This document shows positions 36,225 to 45,857 of a DNA stretch of 46,515 nucleotides, piece by piece. The stretch covers positions 1-46,515 of the forward strand of contig JAQXIP010000064.1 in the NCBI GenBank assembly GCA_029007845.1, in the 5' to 3' direction. Under the pieces are notes generated by a model. It searched no databases, was not told where the DNA came from, and saw nothing but the letters and a program-made list of their open reading frames with translations. The first letter of the stretch is position 1; the number at the start of each line of letters is the position of its first letter. The stretch is from Clostridiales bacterium (GTDB taxonomy: Bacteria > Bacillota > Clostridia > Lachnospirales > Lachnospiraceae). Made by a program: the position numbers and the translations under genes.

Positions 36225-37769
36225 ATGAGTAAGAAACCAACGGTGTTAATGATTCTTGACGGTTATGGATTAAATGATAAATCACAGGGAAATGCCGTAG
36301 CCTTGGCAAAGACTCCTGTTATGGATCAGTTGATGGCAGAGTGTCCATTTGTACCGGGAAATGCCAGTGGAATGGCAGTTGGACTCCCGGAAGGACAGAT
36401 GGGCAATTCGGAAGTAGGGCATTTGAATATGGGGGCTGGACGAATTGTATACCAGGAATTAACCCGTATTACAAAAGAGATTGAAGATGGAAGCTTCTTT
36501 GAAAATAAAGCTCTTTTGGCAGCTATTGATAATTGCAAAAAGAACCATTCGGATCTTCATTTATTTGGCTTATTGTCAGATGGTGGTGTCCACAGCCATA
36601 ATACCCATATGTACGGACTTTTAGAACTTGCAAAGAGAAATGGAATTGAAAATGTCTATCTTCATGCCTTTTTAGATGGACGTGACACAGCACCGACTTC
36701 CGGTAAAGGCTTCGTACAGAAAGCACTTGATCAGATGGAGAAAATTGGAGTTGGAAAAATTGCTACCGTCATTGGCCGTTACTATGCAATGGATCGTGAT
36801 AACCGCTGGGATCGGGTTGAACGGGCTTACAAGGCAATTGTGGAAGGAGAAGGTGTAACAGCAGAATGCGCTCTTTGTGCAGTACAGCAGTCCTATGATA
36901 AAGGAGAAAATGATGAGTTCGTACAGCCAACGGTTGTGCTGACAGATGGAAAGCCAACGGCAACTGTAAAAAATCAGGATTCGGTTATTTTCTTCAATTT
37001 CCGTCCGGATCGTGCAAGAGAGATTACCCGTGCATTTTGTGATGATGAATTCCAGGGATTTGAGCGTAAGGATGGACGAATTCATACAACGTTTGTTGCG
37101 TTTACGGAATATGATGTAACCATTCCAAACAAGCTGGTAGCATTCCATAAAGTTGAGATTAAGAATACGTTCGGTGAGTTTCTTGCAAAAAATGGCTTAA
37201 AACAGTTAAGAACTGCAGAAACAGAGAAATATGCCCATGTAACCTTTTTCTTTAATGGTGGTGTGGAAGAACCAAATGAAGGGGAAGAACGCCTTCTTGT
37301 AAAATCACCAAAGGTAGCCACTTATGATCTGCAGCCTGAGATGAGTGCTTATCAGGTTTGTGATGGTCTGGTAGATGCAATCAAATCAGACAAGTATGAT
37401 GTGATTATTGTAAACTTTGCCAATCCGGATATGGTAGGCCATACAGGTGTGGAAGCAGCTGCCATTAAGGCAGTAGAAGCAGTGGATGAATGTGTTGGAA
37501 AAGTTGTAGCTGCAATCAAAGAAGCAGACGGCCAGATGTTTATCTGTGCAGACCACGGAAATGCAGAACAGCTGGTAGATTATGAGACAGGTGCACCATT
37601 TACCGCCCATACAACCAATCTGGTTCCGTTTATTCTTGTGAACTATGATGAGGCATATACGTTAAGAGAAGGCGGATGCCTTGCAGATATTGCTCCAACC
37701 CTGATTGAGATGATGGGGATGACCCAGCCGGAGGAGATGACAGGAAAATCCCTCTTAATTAAAAAATAA
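36225..37769 (+). CDS. gpmI: Phosphoglycerate mutase, 2,3-bisphosphoglycerate-independent
   Basis: 514 residues. A manganese-dependent alkaline-phosphatase-fold enzyme converting 3- to 2-phosphoglycerate. The first metal site is LMILDGYG. The phosphorylated Ser62 is in QMGNSEVGHLNMGAGR. The substrate stretch is HAFLDGRDTAP, and the second metal cluster is in NFANPDMVGHTG, CADHGNAEQ and TAHTTNLVPF. In spore formers this enzyme's pH sensitivity controls 3-phosphoglycerate storage in forespores (Bacillus knowledge). AAAGGAG precedes ATG 36225. The gene run ends without enolase; three bases after the stop begins the -35 of the secG promoter. Confidence 0.98.
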   Translation: MSKKPTVLMILDGYGLNDKSQGNAVALAKTPVMDQLMAECPFVPGNASGMAVGLPEGQMGNSEVGHLNMGAGRIVYQELTRITKEIEDGSFFENKALLAAIDNCKKNHSDLHLFGLLSDGGVHSHNTHMYGLLELAKRNGIENVYLHAFLDGRDTAPTSGKGFVQKALDQMEKIGVGKIATVIGRYYAMDRDNRWDRVERAYKAIVEGEGVTAECALCAVQQSYDKGENDEFVQPTVVLTDGKPTATVKNQDSVIFFNFRPDRAREITRAFCDDEFQGFERKDGRIHTTFVAFTEYDVTIPNKLVAFHKVEIKNTFGEFLAKNGLKQLRTAETEKYAHVTFFFNGGVEEPNEGEERLLVKSPKVATYDLQPEMSAYQVCDGLVDAIKSDKYDVIIVNFANPDMVGHTGVEAAAIKAVEAVDECVGKVVAAIKEADGQMFICADHGNAEQLVDYETGAPFTAHTTNLVPFILVNYDEAYTLREGGCLADIAPTLIEMMGMTQPEEMTGKSLLIKK

Positions 37770-37771
37770 AG

Positions 37772-37800
37772 TTGCAATTCGTTTTTTGTTATGATACAAT
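37772..37800 (+). promoter_or_regulatory. Extended -10 promoter of secG
   Basis: TTGCAA (37772-37777), a 17-base spacer and TACAAT (37795-37800) preceded by TGA (TG-N extension). It begins three bases after the gpmI stop codon and gives a leader of about 40 bases for secG. Confidence 0.75.
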
Positions 37801-37846
37801 CGATTGCAGAGTGTTTTTTAAGTATAGAGTATTAGGAGGTGTCATT

Positions 37847-38089
37847 TTGGCCACACTAAAAACAGTCGTTACAGTAGTTTATATACTGATTTGTATCGCA
37901 TTGACCGTATTGGTTCTGTTACAGGAGGGAAAAGCCAATGGTCTTGGTGCCGTTGCCGGTACAGCGGATACTTATTGGGGGAAAAATAAAGGCCGTTCCG
38001 CAGAAGGTAAGAAAATTCTTTTCACAAGAATTTTAGCTGTATTATTCTTTGTTCTTTCTTTTCTTCTTTGTATGGACATTTGGAAATAA
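37847..38089 (+). CDS. secG: Protein translocase subunit SecG
   Basis: 80 residues from a TTG start with AGGAGG at 37834-37839, seven bases upstream. The longer frame to 37772 covers the promoter and is rejected. SecG is the small third subunit of the SecYEG channel. It has two membrane spans (about 6-24 and 58-77) joined by a Gly/Ala-rich loop with LQEGKANGLGAVAG, the family signature. secG before rnr and smpB is a common Firmicutes arrangement. Confidence 0.95.
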   Translation: MATLKTVVTVVYILICIALTVLVLLQEGKANGLGAVAGTADTYWGKNKGRSAEGKKILFTRILAVLFFVLSFLLCMDIWK

Positions 38090-38144
38090 AGAACGGTGTG
38101 CGTGTTTTTTCCGCATAGCGAGAGTCGTGCGTTATTTACGAATG

Positions 38145-38178
38145 AAAGAGGCTGTTATTTTGACAGCCTCTTTGTTTA
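38145..38178 (+). terminator. Intrinsic terminator after secG
   Basis: AAAGAGGCTGT (38145-38155) is the exact reverse complement of ACAGCCTCTTT (38163-38173) around a seven-base loop, followed by GTTTA. It separates secG from rnr. Confidence 0.85.
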
Positions 38179-38219
38179 TGTAATGAGATGGAATGGCCCA
38201 GAAAGGATGAAAACGAAAT

Positions 38220-40391
38220 ATGAATCAGGAAGAATTAATGGAAAAAAAACAACTGATTGAACAATTTATGCATGCAAAAGGATACAGGCCGATGAAGTTT
38301 AAGGAAATGGCAGGCGTTCTTCAGGTGCCAAAACCACAGCGCAATGACTTAAGACTGACCCTGGAGGCTTTGATGGCAGATGGAAAAGTAGTTCAGGATG
38401 GAAATGGACGCTATAAGATCGCCGGGGAACATTTAAAAGCAGGTGTATTCTGCGGTACCCAGAAAGGCTTTGGCTTTGTTCTGGTGGAAGGCGAGGAAGA
38501 TATCTTTATTCCGGAGGAATATACGAAAAATGCTTTGCATGGAGATAAAGTACAGGTTGAAGTAAAAGACTATAATTCCGGGAAAAAAATGACCAGGTCT
38601 GGTGCAAAAAAGAGACGGGAAGGCGTGGTAACTGCTATCTTAGAACGGGGAAATGACTATGTGGTCGGCACATTTGTCCGAAGTAAAAACTTTGGTTTTG
38701 TCATTGCAGATAACCAGAAATTTTCAAAGGACATTTATGTATCTAAGTCGAATTGTAAAAACGTAGTGGACGGTCATAAAGTTGTAGTACAGCTTACTTC
38801 CTATGGAGACAAGGATAAGAATCCGGAAGGAAAGATAGTGGAGGTGCTTGGACATGTAAATGATCCGGGAGTGGACATTCTTTCCATTGTGAAAGGCTAT
38901 GGTCTGCCGGAAGCCTTCCCGCCGGAAGTGATGAAGCAGGCAGAGAATGTGCCAGATCAGGTAAGCGGTGCAGATCTGGCAGGGAGACTGGACTTAAGAG
39001 AACTTATGACGGTTACGATTGATGGGGAAGATGCCAAAGATCTGGACGATGCCATTACCCTTTCAAAAGAAGATGGAATCTATCATCTGGGAGTGCATAT
39101 TGCGGATGTTTCCCATTATGTAACCGAATACTCGGAACTCGATAAGGAGGCACTGCACCGCGGGACAAGTGTCTATCTGGTGGACCGGGTGATTCCTATG
39201 CTTCCCCATGCGCTATCCAATGGGATCTGTTCCTTAAATGAGGGAGTGGATCGTCTGGCATTAAGCTGTCTGATGGATATTGATGAAAAGGGAAAAGTTA
39301 TCGGCCACCGGATTGCAGAGACCGTCGTTAATGTTACCCGGAGAATGTCCTATACAAAAGTAAACCAAATCATTGAAGAGGAAAATCCAGATGTAATGAA
39401 AGAATACGAGCCATTGGTTCCGATGTTTTTCACGATGAAAGAACTGGCAGATTTATTACGGGAAAAAAGGATGAAGCGGGGATCCATTGATTTTGATTTT
39501 CCGGAGTGTAAGATTGTTCTGGATGAAGATGGAAAACCGACGGACATTCATCCGTATATCCGCAGATCGGCAGAAAAACTCATAGAAGATTTTATGCTGA
39601 TTGCAAATGAAACGGTGGCAGAAGATTATTTCTGGCAGGAGATGCCGTTTTTATACCGTACCCATGAGGCACCGGATCAGGAGAAAATTAAAAAGTTAGG
39701 AATCTTTATTAACAATTTTGGTTATACGATCCGGGCATCCGGTGAAGAGATTCATCCAAAAGAAGTCCAGAAATTAATTCGGAAAATTGAAGGAACTGAT
39801 GAGGAGAATCTGATCAGCCGTCTGACACTCCGTTCCATGAAACAGGCAAAATATACCGTATCAGAAGATGGGCACTTTGGACTTGCGACCAGGTATTACT
39901 GTCATTTTACTTCACCAATCAGGCGCTATCCGGATCTTCAGATTCACCGGATTATTAAGGAGAATCTTCATGGCGGAATGCCGGAAAAACGTAAGAAACA
40001 TTATGTCCATATCCTGCCAGAGGTGGCGCAGCAGACAAGCCGGTTAGAGCGCAGAGCCGATGAGGCAGAACGTGAAGTCGAAAAAATGAAGAAGGCGCAA
40101 TATATGGAGCCGTATATTGGGTGTGAATTCTCTGGCGTGATATCCGGAGTAACCGCAAATGGAATCTTTGTAGAACTTCAAAATACCGTGGAAGGAATGC
40201 TTCGGATCACGAGCCTGACCGATGATTTTTACGAATATGATGAGGAACATTATGCGTTAATTGGGGAAAACAGCCGGAAGACGTATAAACTTGGACAGAA
40301 AATAAACGTAATGGTTTCGGCTGTGAATCCAATTCTAAGAACCGTTGATTTTGAATTGCCAAGGGAGGAAGAATATGGGGAAAGAGAGTAG
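38220..40391 (+). CDS. rnr: Ribonuclease R (RNB-family 3'-5' exoribonuclease)
   Basis: 723 residues. It degrades structured RNA, including messages freed by trans-translation. An N-terminal helix-turn-helix-like region is followed by two cold-shock RNA-binding domains (about 75-220, [20 protein letters not shown] is the first). The RNB catalytic domain has DAKDLDDA (residues 271-278, metal-binding Asp), and a C-terminal S1 domain runs from about 635 to 718. The protein ends a few residues after S1 and has no Lys-rich tail like that of E. coli RNase R. AAAGGA about a dozen bases upstream serves ATG 38220. Its end overlaps the smpB start by 17 bases. Confidence 0.97.
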   Translation: MNQEELMEKKQLIEQFMHAKGYRPMKFKEMAGVLQVPKPQRNDLRLTLEALMADGKVVQDGNGRYKIAGEHLKAGVFCGTQKGFGFVLVEGEEDIFIPEEYTKNALHGDKVQVEVKDYNSGKKMTRSGAKKRREGVVTAILERGNDYVVGTFVRSKNFGFVIADNQKFSKDIYVSKSNCKNVVDGHKVVVQLTSYGDKDKNPEGKIVEVLGHVNDPGVDILSIVKGYGLPEAFPPEVMKQAENVPDQVSGADLAGRLDLRELMTVTIDGEDAKDLDDAITLSKEDGIYHLGVHIADVSHYVTEYSELDKEALHRGTSVYLVDRVIPMLPHALSNGICSLNEGVDRLALSCLMDIDEKGKVIGHRIAETVVNVTRRMSYTKVNQIIEEENPDVMKEYEPLVPMFFTMKELADLLREKRMKRGSIDFDFPECKIVLDEDGKPTDIHPYIRRSAEKLIEDFMLIANETVAEDYFWQEMPFLYRTHEAPDQEKIKKLGIFINNFGYTIRASGEEIHPKEVQKLIRKIEGTDEENLISRLTLRSMKQAKYTVSEDGHFGLATRYYCHFTSPIRRYPDLQIHRIIKENLHGGMPEKRKKHYVHILPEVAQQTSRLERRADEAEREVEKMKKAQYMEPYIGCEFSGVISGVTANGIFVELQNTVEGMLRITSLTDDFYEYDEEHYALIGENSRKTYKLGQKINVMVSAVNPILRTVDFELPREEEYGERE

Positions 40392-40842
40392 AAAGCTGAT
40401 TGCCAATAACAAAAAGGCATATCATGATTACTTTATTGAAGAGACTTATGAAGCCGGTATTTCGCTCGCCGGTACAGAGGTAAAATCCCTGCGGATGGGA
40501 AAATGCAGTATCAAAGAATCATTTATCCGGATTGAAAATGGGGAAGTTGTAATCTATGGAATGCATATCAGTCCTTATGAAAAAGGGAATATCTTTAACA
40601 AAGACCCTTTACGGATCCGAAAATTATTGCTGCATCGGTATGAGATTCATAAAATACAGGGAAAAATTGCCCAGAAAGGCTATACCTTAGTCCCGTTAAA
40701 TGTTTATTTTAAAGGAAGTTTGGTAAAAGTTGAGATTGGTCTGGCTCGTGGTAAAAAACTGTATGACAAACGGCAGGATATTGCAAAGAAAGATCAGCGC
40801 CGGGAAGCGGAGCGTGAGTTCAAGGTGCGCAATCTCTCATAG
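40375..40842 (+). CDS. smpB: SsrA-binding protein SmpB
   Basis: 155 residues, the standard size. It binds tmRNA and places it in the stalled ribosome. It has [20 protein letters not shown], the TEVKSLR motif and [13 protein letters not shown] near the end, with the basic tail that enters the mRNA channel. ATG 40375 has AAGGGAGGA upstream and overlaps the last 17 bases of rnr in another frame; the earlier ATG 40345 has no site. ssrA follows, making the whole trans-translation set contiguous. Confidence 0.97.
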   Translation: MGKESRKLIANNKKAYHDYFIEETYEAGISLAGTEVKSLRMGKCSIKESFIRIENGEVVIYGMHISPYEKGNIFNKDPLRIRKLLLHRYEIHKIQGKIAQKGYTLVPLNVYFKGSLVKVEIGLARGKKLYDKRQDIAKKDQRREAEREFKVRNLS

Positions 40843-40845
40843 AAA

Positions 40846-40863
40846 GCACCGAAGGTGCGTCTT
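40846..40863 (+). terminator. Short hairpin after smpB
   Basis: GCACC (40846-40850) and GGTGC (40854-40858) pair around GAA, followed by GTCTTT. A weak terminator candidate between smpB and the ssrA promoter. Confidence 0.4.
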
Positions 40864-40919
40864 TGCGAATGGCGTGGGCTGAACTGTTACTTTTCGGGTT
40901 CTTCCGTGTGAATCCACTC

Positions 40920-40948
40920 TTGACTTTTATTACGAATGGATTTAAAAT
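40920..40948 (+). promoter_or_regulatory. Promoter of ssrA
   Basis: TTGACT (40920-40925), a 17-base spacer and TAAAAT (40943-40948). Transcription should begin near 40955, leaving about 20 bases to be removed by RNase P at the mature tmRNA 5' end. Confidence 0.8.
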
Positions 40949-40974
40949 ATTGTTACAGTACGAATTATTATTTA

Positions 40975-41315
40975 GGGGTTGTACTGGTTTCGACGGGGAT
41001 TTTGAAGTCAGAGCAGCTATCCGTAGACTAGGACTACGTTAAAACTTAGAATTAAAATTAAACGCTGAAGATAATTTAGCAATCGCTGCCTAATGGCAGC
41101 TGTCAGCCCTAAGTGTCCTGCAGCTTAGACGCTGGCATCAAAACCGCAGGGAACCTTATTAACTAAGCTTTGCGTTAATAAGAGTATTATGAAGCTACTG
41201 ATTCCGGCTGGCTGTCAGTTTCCAACCGGTTGAGGGAATGAATCATAACTGACTGTGATAGGAGATACTCTGGTGAATAGGTTTTCGGACAGGGGTTCGA
41301 TTCCCCTCAGCTCCA
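40975..41315 (+). ncRNA. ssrA: Transfer-messenger RNA (tmRNA)
   Basis: The 341-base gene begins GGGGTTGTACTGGTTTCGACG, the conserved tmRNA 5' end, and closes with a T-arm (GGGGTTCGATTCCCC) and the acceptor strand CAGCTCC plus A. The seven-pair acceptor stem (40975-40981 with 41308-41314) includes G-U pairs. The CCA tail is not encoded: ACTA follows the stem. The tag frame starts at GCT 41064 and ends at TAA 41091-41093, encoding AEDNLAIAA, close to clostridial tags such as ADDNFAIAA. The stop lies in the loop of the hairpin GCTGCC-TAAT-GGCAGC. It rescues stalled ribosomes together with SmpB, encoded just upstream. Confidence 0.97.
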
Positions 41316-41326
41316 CTACACTCTAT

Positions 41327-41367
41327 AAGAATGCTGGGAATGTTTTGTTTTCGGCATTCTTTTTTTA
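41327..41367 (+). terminator. Intrinsic terminator of ssrA
   Basis: AAGAATGCTG (41327-41336) pairs with CGGCATTCTT (41352-41361), nine Watson-Crick pairs and one wobble, followed by eight T residues (41360-41367). A strong rho-independent terminator. Confidence 0.92.
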
Positions 41368-41462
41368 GAATTACACAGCGGTGAGTGTACGATGCCACAG
41401 GCTGGTAACCATCATTGTGGTTTGTGGAATAATGTCGTTTTTGGAAAGAGGTTGGAAAAGAT

Positions 41463-42134
41463 TTGGATGCATTGAAAATATTAGTCGTCGATGATGAAAG
41501 CCGTATGAGAAAACTAGTACGGGATTTCCTTGTCAGAGAGAATTATGAGGTAATTGAAGCAGGAAATGGAGAAGAGGCGCTTGACCGGTTCTATGAGGAT
41601 AAGTCCATTGCCCTTATTATCCTGGATGTGATGATGCCGAAGATGGATGGATGGCAGGTGTGCCGGGAGATCCGGAAACAATCGAAAGTTCCGGTGATAA
41701 TGCTTACGGCGAAAGGGGATGAACGGGATGAACTCCTTGGATTTGAACTTGGTGTTGATGAATACATTACCAAACCGTTCAGTCCTAAAATATTAGTGGC
41801 ACGGGTTGGGGCAATTCTTAGACGTACCAGCGGCGCAGAAGAAGAACTGATCAAGGCGGGAGAAATCACCTTGAATAAATCGGCTCATCAGGTAATGATC
41901 GGAGAAAAACAGATTGAATTAAGCATTAAGGAATTTGAACTGTTAGCCTATTTTATGGAAAATCAGGGAATTGCTCTCTCCAGGGAACGTATCCTGAATA
42001 ATGTTTGGAATTATGACTATTTTGGGGATGCCAGAACGATTGACACCCATGTAAAAAAGTTGAGAAGTAAGCTGGGAGAAGCGGGAAATTATATTAAAAC
42101 CATATGGGGGATGGGGTATAAGTTTGAAATTTAG
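41463..42134 (+). CDS. OmpR/PhoB-family response regulator
   Basis: 223 residues from a TTG start (weak AAAGAGG upstream). The receiver domain has the Asp pair in LVVDDES, phosphoacceptor Asp55 in IILDVMMPKMDGW, Thr in VIMLTAKGD and Lys in YITKPFSPK. The C-terminal winged helix carries IELSIKEFELLAYFMEN and the recognition region ARTIDTHVKKLRSKL. The sensor kinase gene follows 12 bases later and is its presumed partner. The target genes cannot be told from sequence. It begins a new transcription unit after the ssrA terminator, but I found no clear promoter in the 95-base gap. Confidence 0.95.
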   Translation: MDALKILVVDDESRMRKLVRDFLVRENYEVIEAGNGEEALDRFYEDKSIALIILDVMMPKMDGWQVCREIRKQSKVPVIMLTAKGDERDELLGFELGVDEYITKPFSPKILVARVGAILRRTSGAEEELIKAGEITLNKSAHQVMIGEKQIELSIKEFELLAYFMENQGIALSRERILNNVWNYDYFGDARTIDTHVKKLRSKLGEAGNYIKTIWGMGYKFEI

Positions 42135-42146
42135 GAGGAGCAGGCA

Positions 42147-43679
42147 ATGAGAATGAAACGGTCTATCCGTGTCCGTCTGGTTATGATGATTGCATCTTTA
42201 ATGCTGTTTACGATTCTTACCTGCTGGCTTATGAATAAAACCCTGCTTCCTGCATACTACCAGTATTCGAAGATTACGACACTTGGGAATGCGTATCATC
42301 TGGTGAATCGGGTGTACAGTTCGAATTCGTCAGATTCCCCGGATTCTCTTCTCGTTGAGGAGATGGCAGCCAAAAATAATCTTGGAATTTATGTGGTAAA
42401 TATTATGCGTTCTGGTATAATGAATGAGATTCTGTACCAGTTTATCTATCCGGAGAATCCCGATTCTACCCAGAAATCCCAGGTAGAAGACCGGATTAAG
42501 GAATATGCGCTAAATGACGATGGAACACTGTTTGGCAAGAAAAAAATATTGCTTGCCGTGACATCGGATTATTATATCTATAAAGTATATGATCAAAGAT
42601 TAGATTCGACTTATATTGAATTATTTGGTAATATAGATAATGGATACTACACTTACATCCGTGCCAACTATGAAAGCATGCAGGCAAGTATCAATATCTC
42701 GAATAAATTTCTTGGCTATATTGGGTTCATTCTGGCGATGATCGGGATGGTCGTTACCTACATTGTTTCCCTTTATTTTACAAGACCTATCTTGAAATTG
42801 GCGGATATTGCAGGAAAAATGTCAAAATTGGATTTTTCTGAGCGTTACAAAGTGGATTCGGCAGATGAGATTGGCGTTCTTGGCAATAGTATTAACTTGT
42901 TGTCAGATCAGCTGGAGCATACGATATCGGAATTGAAAACGGCGAACAATGAGTTAAAGCTTGATATTGCGAAAAAAGAGGAAGTGGATGAGATGCGGAA
43001 AGAATTCTTATCAAACGTGTCTCATGAGCTAAAGACTCCGATTGCACTGATTCAGGGTTATGCAGAGGGCTTAAAGGAAAATATTAACGAGAATCCGGAA
43101 GACCGGGATTTTTATTGCTCTGTTATTATTGATGAAGCGAATAAAATGAACCATATGGTGAAGAAATTACTGACCTTGAACCAGTTGGAATTTGGCAACG
43201 ATGTGGTAACTTTTGAGCATTTTGATCTGACAGCGCTTATTAAAACGGTTCTGAATTCCACAAATATTCTGTTTCAGCAAAATGAAATCACTGTCCGGTT
43301 TGATGAGACAGAATCGGTATATGTATGGGCAGATGAATATAAGGTTGAAGAAGTTCTGACGAATTATATCAGCAATGCCGTCAATCATATTGATGGGAAG
43401 AGAGAGATTCGTGTGTCTATGCAGCGAAAGGAAAATGTAGTTCGTGTTTCGGTATTTAATACCGGAGAGCTGATCCCGGAGGAAGAACTGGATAAAATCT
43501 GGATTAAGTTTTATAAAGTGGATAAGGCCAGAACAAGGGAATATGGAGGAAGTGGAATCGGATTATCCATTGTAAAGGCAACGATGAACTCCATGAATCA
43601 GGAGTGTGGAGTGAAGAATCATGAAGACGGTGTAGAATTCTGGTTTGAAGTTGACCGGAATAATGCTACCAGTATTTAG
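42147..43679 (+). CDS. Membrane sensor histidine kinase
   Basis: 510 residues. Two membrane spans (about 10-30 and 188-210) enclose an extracytoplasmic sensor domain of about 155 residues. A HAMP linker follows (about 211-265). The HisKA dimerisation helix has the phosphorylated His293 in SNVSHELKTPIALIQGYAEG. The ATPase domain has the N-box NYISNAVNH, and GSGIGLSIVKATM. AGGAGGAG precedes ATG 42147. It should phosphorylate the response regulator encoded immediately upstream. The stimulus is unknown. The sensor domain has no motif I recognise. Confidence 0.95.
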   Translation: MRMKRSIRVRLVMMIASLMLFTILTCWLMNKTLLPAYYQYSKITTLGNAYHLVNRVYSSNSSDSPDSLLVEEMAAKNNLGIYVVNIMRSGIMNEILYQFIYPENPDSTQKSQVEDRIKEYALNDDGTLFGKKKILLAVTSDYYIYKVYDQRLDSTYIELFGNIDNGYYTYIRANYESMQASINISNKFLGYIGFILAMIGMVVTYIVSLYFTRPILKLADIAGKMSKLDFSERYKVDSADEIGVLGNSINLLSDQLEHTISELKTANNELKLDIAKKEEVDEMRKEFLSNVSHELKTPIALIQGYAEGLKENINENPEDRDFYCSVIIDEANKMNHMVKKLLTLNQLEFGNDVVTFEHFDLTALIKTVLNSTNILFQQNEITVRFDETESVYVWADEYKVEEVLTNYISNAVNHIDGKREIRVSMQRKENVVRVSVFNTGELIPEEELDKIWIKFYKVDKARTREYGGSGIGLSIVKATMNSMNQECGVKNHEDGVEFWFEVDRNNATSI

Positions 43680-43698
43680 AAAGAATGAGGTAAAATAA

Positions 43699-45060
43699 AT
43701 GGCAAAAAAGGCAGTACATCAGATACCAAAGATTGAAGAACTGGCACAGTTTTGTGTAGATGGTGGATCAATTAATCCGGATTTATATCAGAAGTTTGAT
43801 GTAAAAAGAGGTCTGCGCGATATTAATGGCATGGGTGTTATGGCAGGCTTGACAAAAATATCCGATATTCAGTCCTATCAGATGGTTGATGGTAAAAAAG
43901 TGCCTATGGATGGAAAATTATGCTACCGTGGAATTAATATTGAGCAGCTTTGCAAAGGATTTCTGGGAAAACGGTTTGGATTTGAAGAGACGACCTATCT
44001 TCTGTTGTTTGGCAAACTTCCGAATGAGCAGGAATTAGCTGATTTTACAGGTCTTCTGGCAAAATGCAGAACACTTCCGACTAATTTTGTGCGAGATGTG
44101 GTTATGAAAGCACCAAGCAAGGATATGATGAACACATTGGCAAGAAGTGTACTGACTCTGGCCTGTTATGACTCAAAGGCAGATGACACAAGTGTTGAGA
44201 ATGTGTTAAGACAGTGCATCATGTTAATCAGTGTATTCCCAATGCTGGCAGTATACGGCTATCATGCCTATAATCATTATGAGAATAACAAAAGTCTATA
44301 TATTCATAATCCATCCGATGAATTATCCACAGCGGAGAACATTTTAAGAATGCTTCGTCCAAATAAAACATATACCGCTTTGGAGGCGGAGATTCTGGAT
44401 CTGGCTCTTGTACTTCATATGGAACATGGAGGCGGAAATAACTCCAGTTTTACAACCCATGTAGTGACTTCTTCCGGTACGGATACTTATTCGGTTATCG
44501 CTGCAGCCTTAGGTTCCCTGAAAGGACCAAAGCATGGAGGAGCCAATATAAAGGTCGTAGAAATGTTCCAGGATCTGAAAAAAACAGTAAAAGACTGCAC
44601 AGACGAGGAGCAGGTGGCACAATATCTTACCGGATTACTGCATAAGGAACAGTTTGACAAAAAAGGACTTATCTATGGAATGGGGCATGCCGTGTATTCG
44701 ATCTCAGACCCAAGAGCCAGAATTTTCAAAGGCTTTGTTAAGCAGCTTGCTGAGGAAAAGGGAAGAATGGATGATTATAATCTTTATGCGATGGTTGAGA
44801 CGATGGCGCCGCAGATTATTGCAAAAGAACGCCATATTTATAAAGGAGTCAGTGCAAATGTGGACTTTTACAGCGGCTTTGTATATAGTATGCTGGATCT
44901 GCCGTTGGAATTATTTACACCAATGTTTGCCACTGGAAGAATTGTAGGATGGAGTGCCCATCGTCTGGAAGAATTGATAAACCAGGATAAAATTATTCGT
45001 CCTGCATATAAGAGCGTGGGAGAAGAAAGTGCATATATTCCGCTGGAAGAAAGGAATTAG
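43699..45060 (+). CDS. Citrate synthase (si-type; citrate/2-methylcitrate family)
   Basis: 453 residues. It condenses acetyl-CoA with oxaloacetate. Catalytic residues expected for the family are visible: His243 in LHMEHGGGNNSSF, His330 in YGMGHAVYSISDPRARIF, and Asp337 in the same motif. The N-terminal extension GLRDINGMGVMAGLTKI fits a longer bacterial group. There is no aconitase or isocitrate dehydrogenase next to it, so the pathway (glutamate supply) is inferred. Substrate preference between oxaloacetate and propionyl-CoA partners cannot be fixed from the sequence. The start has only a weak AATGAGGT site. Confidence 0.93.
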   Translation: MAKKAVHQIPKIEELAQFCVDGGSINPDLYQKFDVKRGLRDINGMGVMAGLTKISDIQSYQMVDGKKVPMDGKLCYRGINIEQLCKGFLGKRFGFEETTYLLLFGKLPNEQELADFTGLLAKCRTLPTNFVRDVVMKAPSKDMMNTLARSVLTLACYDSKADDTSVENVLRQCIMLISVFPMLAVYGYHAYNHYENNKSLYIHNPSDELSTAENILRMLRPNKTYTALEAEILDLALVLHMEHGGGNNSSFTTHVVTSSGTDTYSVIAAALGSLKGPKHGGANIKVVEMFQDLKKTVKDCTDEEQVAQYLTGLLHKEQFDKKGLIYGMGHAVYSISDPRARIFKGFVKQLAEEKGRMDDYNLYAMVETMAPQIIAKERHIYKGVSANVDFYSGFVYSMLDLPLELFTPMFATGRIVGWSAHRLEELINQDKIIRPAYKSVGEESAYIPLEERN

Positions 45061-45108
45061 GAAGATGAGTTTGAACATCGGTTATGACAGAATGGGAGGA
45101 ATAAACGT

Positions 45109-45834
45109 ATGAGAAAAACAATACTTTTTCTGGGAGTGCTGATGGTTGCAGTTTTTTTGGGGGGATGTTCTTCCGGTACGGATCTGTCGGAGAAAGAAAA
45201 TGATTCTTTGGCCGAATACATGGCAGGATCTCTGTTAAAGCATGACAAAAATTATGATCAGGCGTTTACCTATGAAGAGGCGCAGGAATCAGCCAGTGAA
45301 CTACATTCAGAAGAAATACCACCGGCGGATGAGAGTCCGGAGCCATCTTCAGAACCAGATGTCCCTGCAGAGCCATCTGCCGGGGAAACTAGTTCCGGGG
45401 ATACAAAGAAGGCAGCTTCCTGTGAATTATGGGAGTTGTATGAGGTAGATGGGATTAAGATTTCCTATGATTCTGCTTCCATCTGTGATTCTTATCCAAA
45501 GGGTGCTTCATCCTCCTATTATTCCGTTGGAGCAAAGAAAAAACATAAATTGGTTGTTTTGAAATTCAATGTAAGAAATTCCAAGAACAAAAAAGTGATG
45601 CTGAACCTGTTAGAGTCCGGTATCTCTTATCAGTTAAAAACAGAGGATGGAGGAGTGTATCAGCCGTTGATTACGCTCGTCGTAGAAGATTTACAATATC
45701 TGGATTATTATGTTGCAAAGAATGGTAAGGATCAGGCGGTATTAATCTTCGAAGTGCCGGAGAAGGTGAAGACGAATGGAGCAGTATTCTGCGCTTCAAA
45801 AGAGAATAAAGCTTGTGAAATTACGGTTAAATAA
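45109..45834 (+). CDS. Lipoprotein with a Pro/Glu/Ser linker and DUF4352-like domain
   Basis: 241 residues. The signal peptide ends in lipobox LGGC, so Cys20 is probably lipidated. An acidic Pro/Glu/Ser-rich linker (about 65-105) keeps the C-terminal domain away from the membrane. That domain (about 110-241) has the KLVVLKFNVRNSKNKKV strand pattern typical of DUF4352-like immunoglobulin-fold domains. GGGAGGA precedes ATG 45109. It overlaps by one base an in-frame-shifted reading of the next gene's region; the PH-domain gene starts 23 bases after its stop. Function unknown. Confidence 0.85.
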   Translation: MRKTILFLGVLMVAVFLGGCSSGTDLSEKENDSLAEYMAGSLLKHDKNYDQAFTYEEAQESASELHSEEIPPADESPEPSSEPDVPAEPSAGETSSGDTKKAASCELWELYEVDGIKISYDSASICDSYPKGASSSYYSVGAKKKHKLVVLKFNVRNSKNKKVMLNLLESGISYQLKTEDGGVYQPLITLVVEDLQYLDYYVAKNGKDQAVLIFEVPEKVKTNGAVFCASKENKACEITVK

Positions 45835-45857
45835 TGTCAAATTGGAGGAGTAATGAG

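Noticed and set aside
41396-41420. CCACA and TGTGG arms before the response regulator gene as an operator
   Set aside because: Arms of five bases over this distance are expected by chance, and no promoter could be identified beside them.
45065-45112. A 15-codon open frame ending in an ATGA overlap with the lipoprotein start
   Set aside because: It lacks a usable ribosome binding site of its own and contains the site of the next gene. A leader peptide is possible but not supported.
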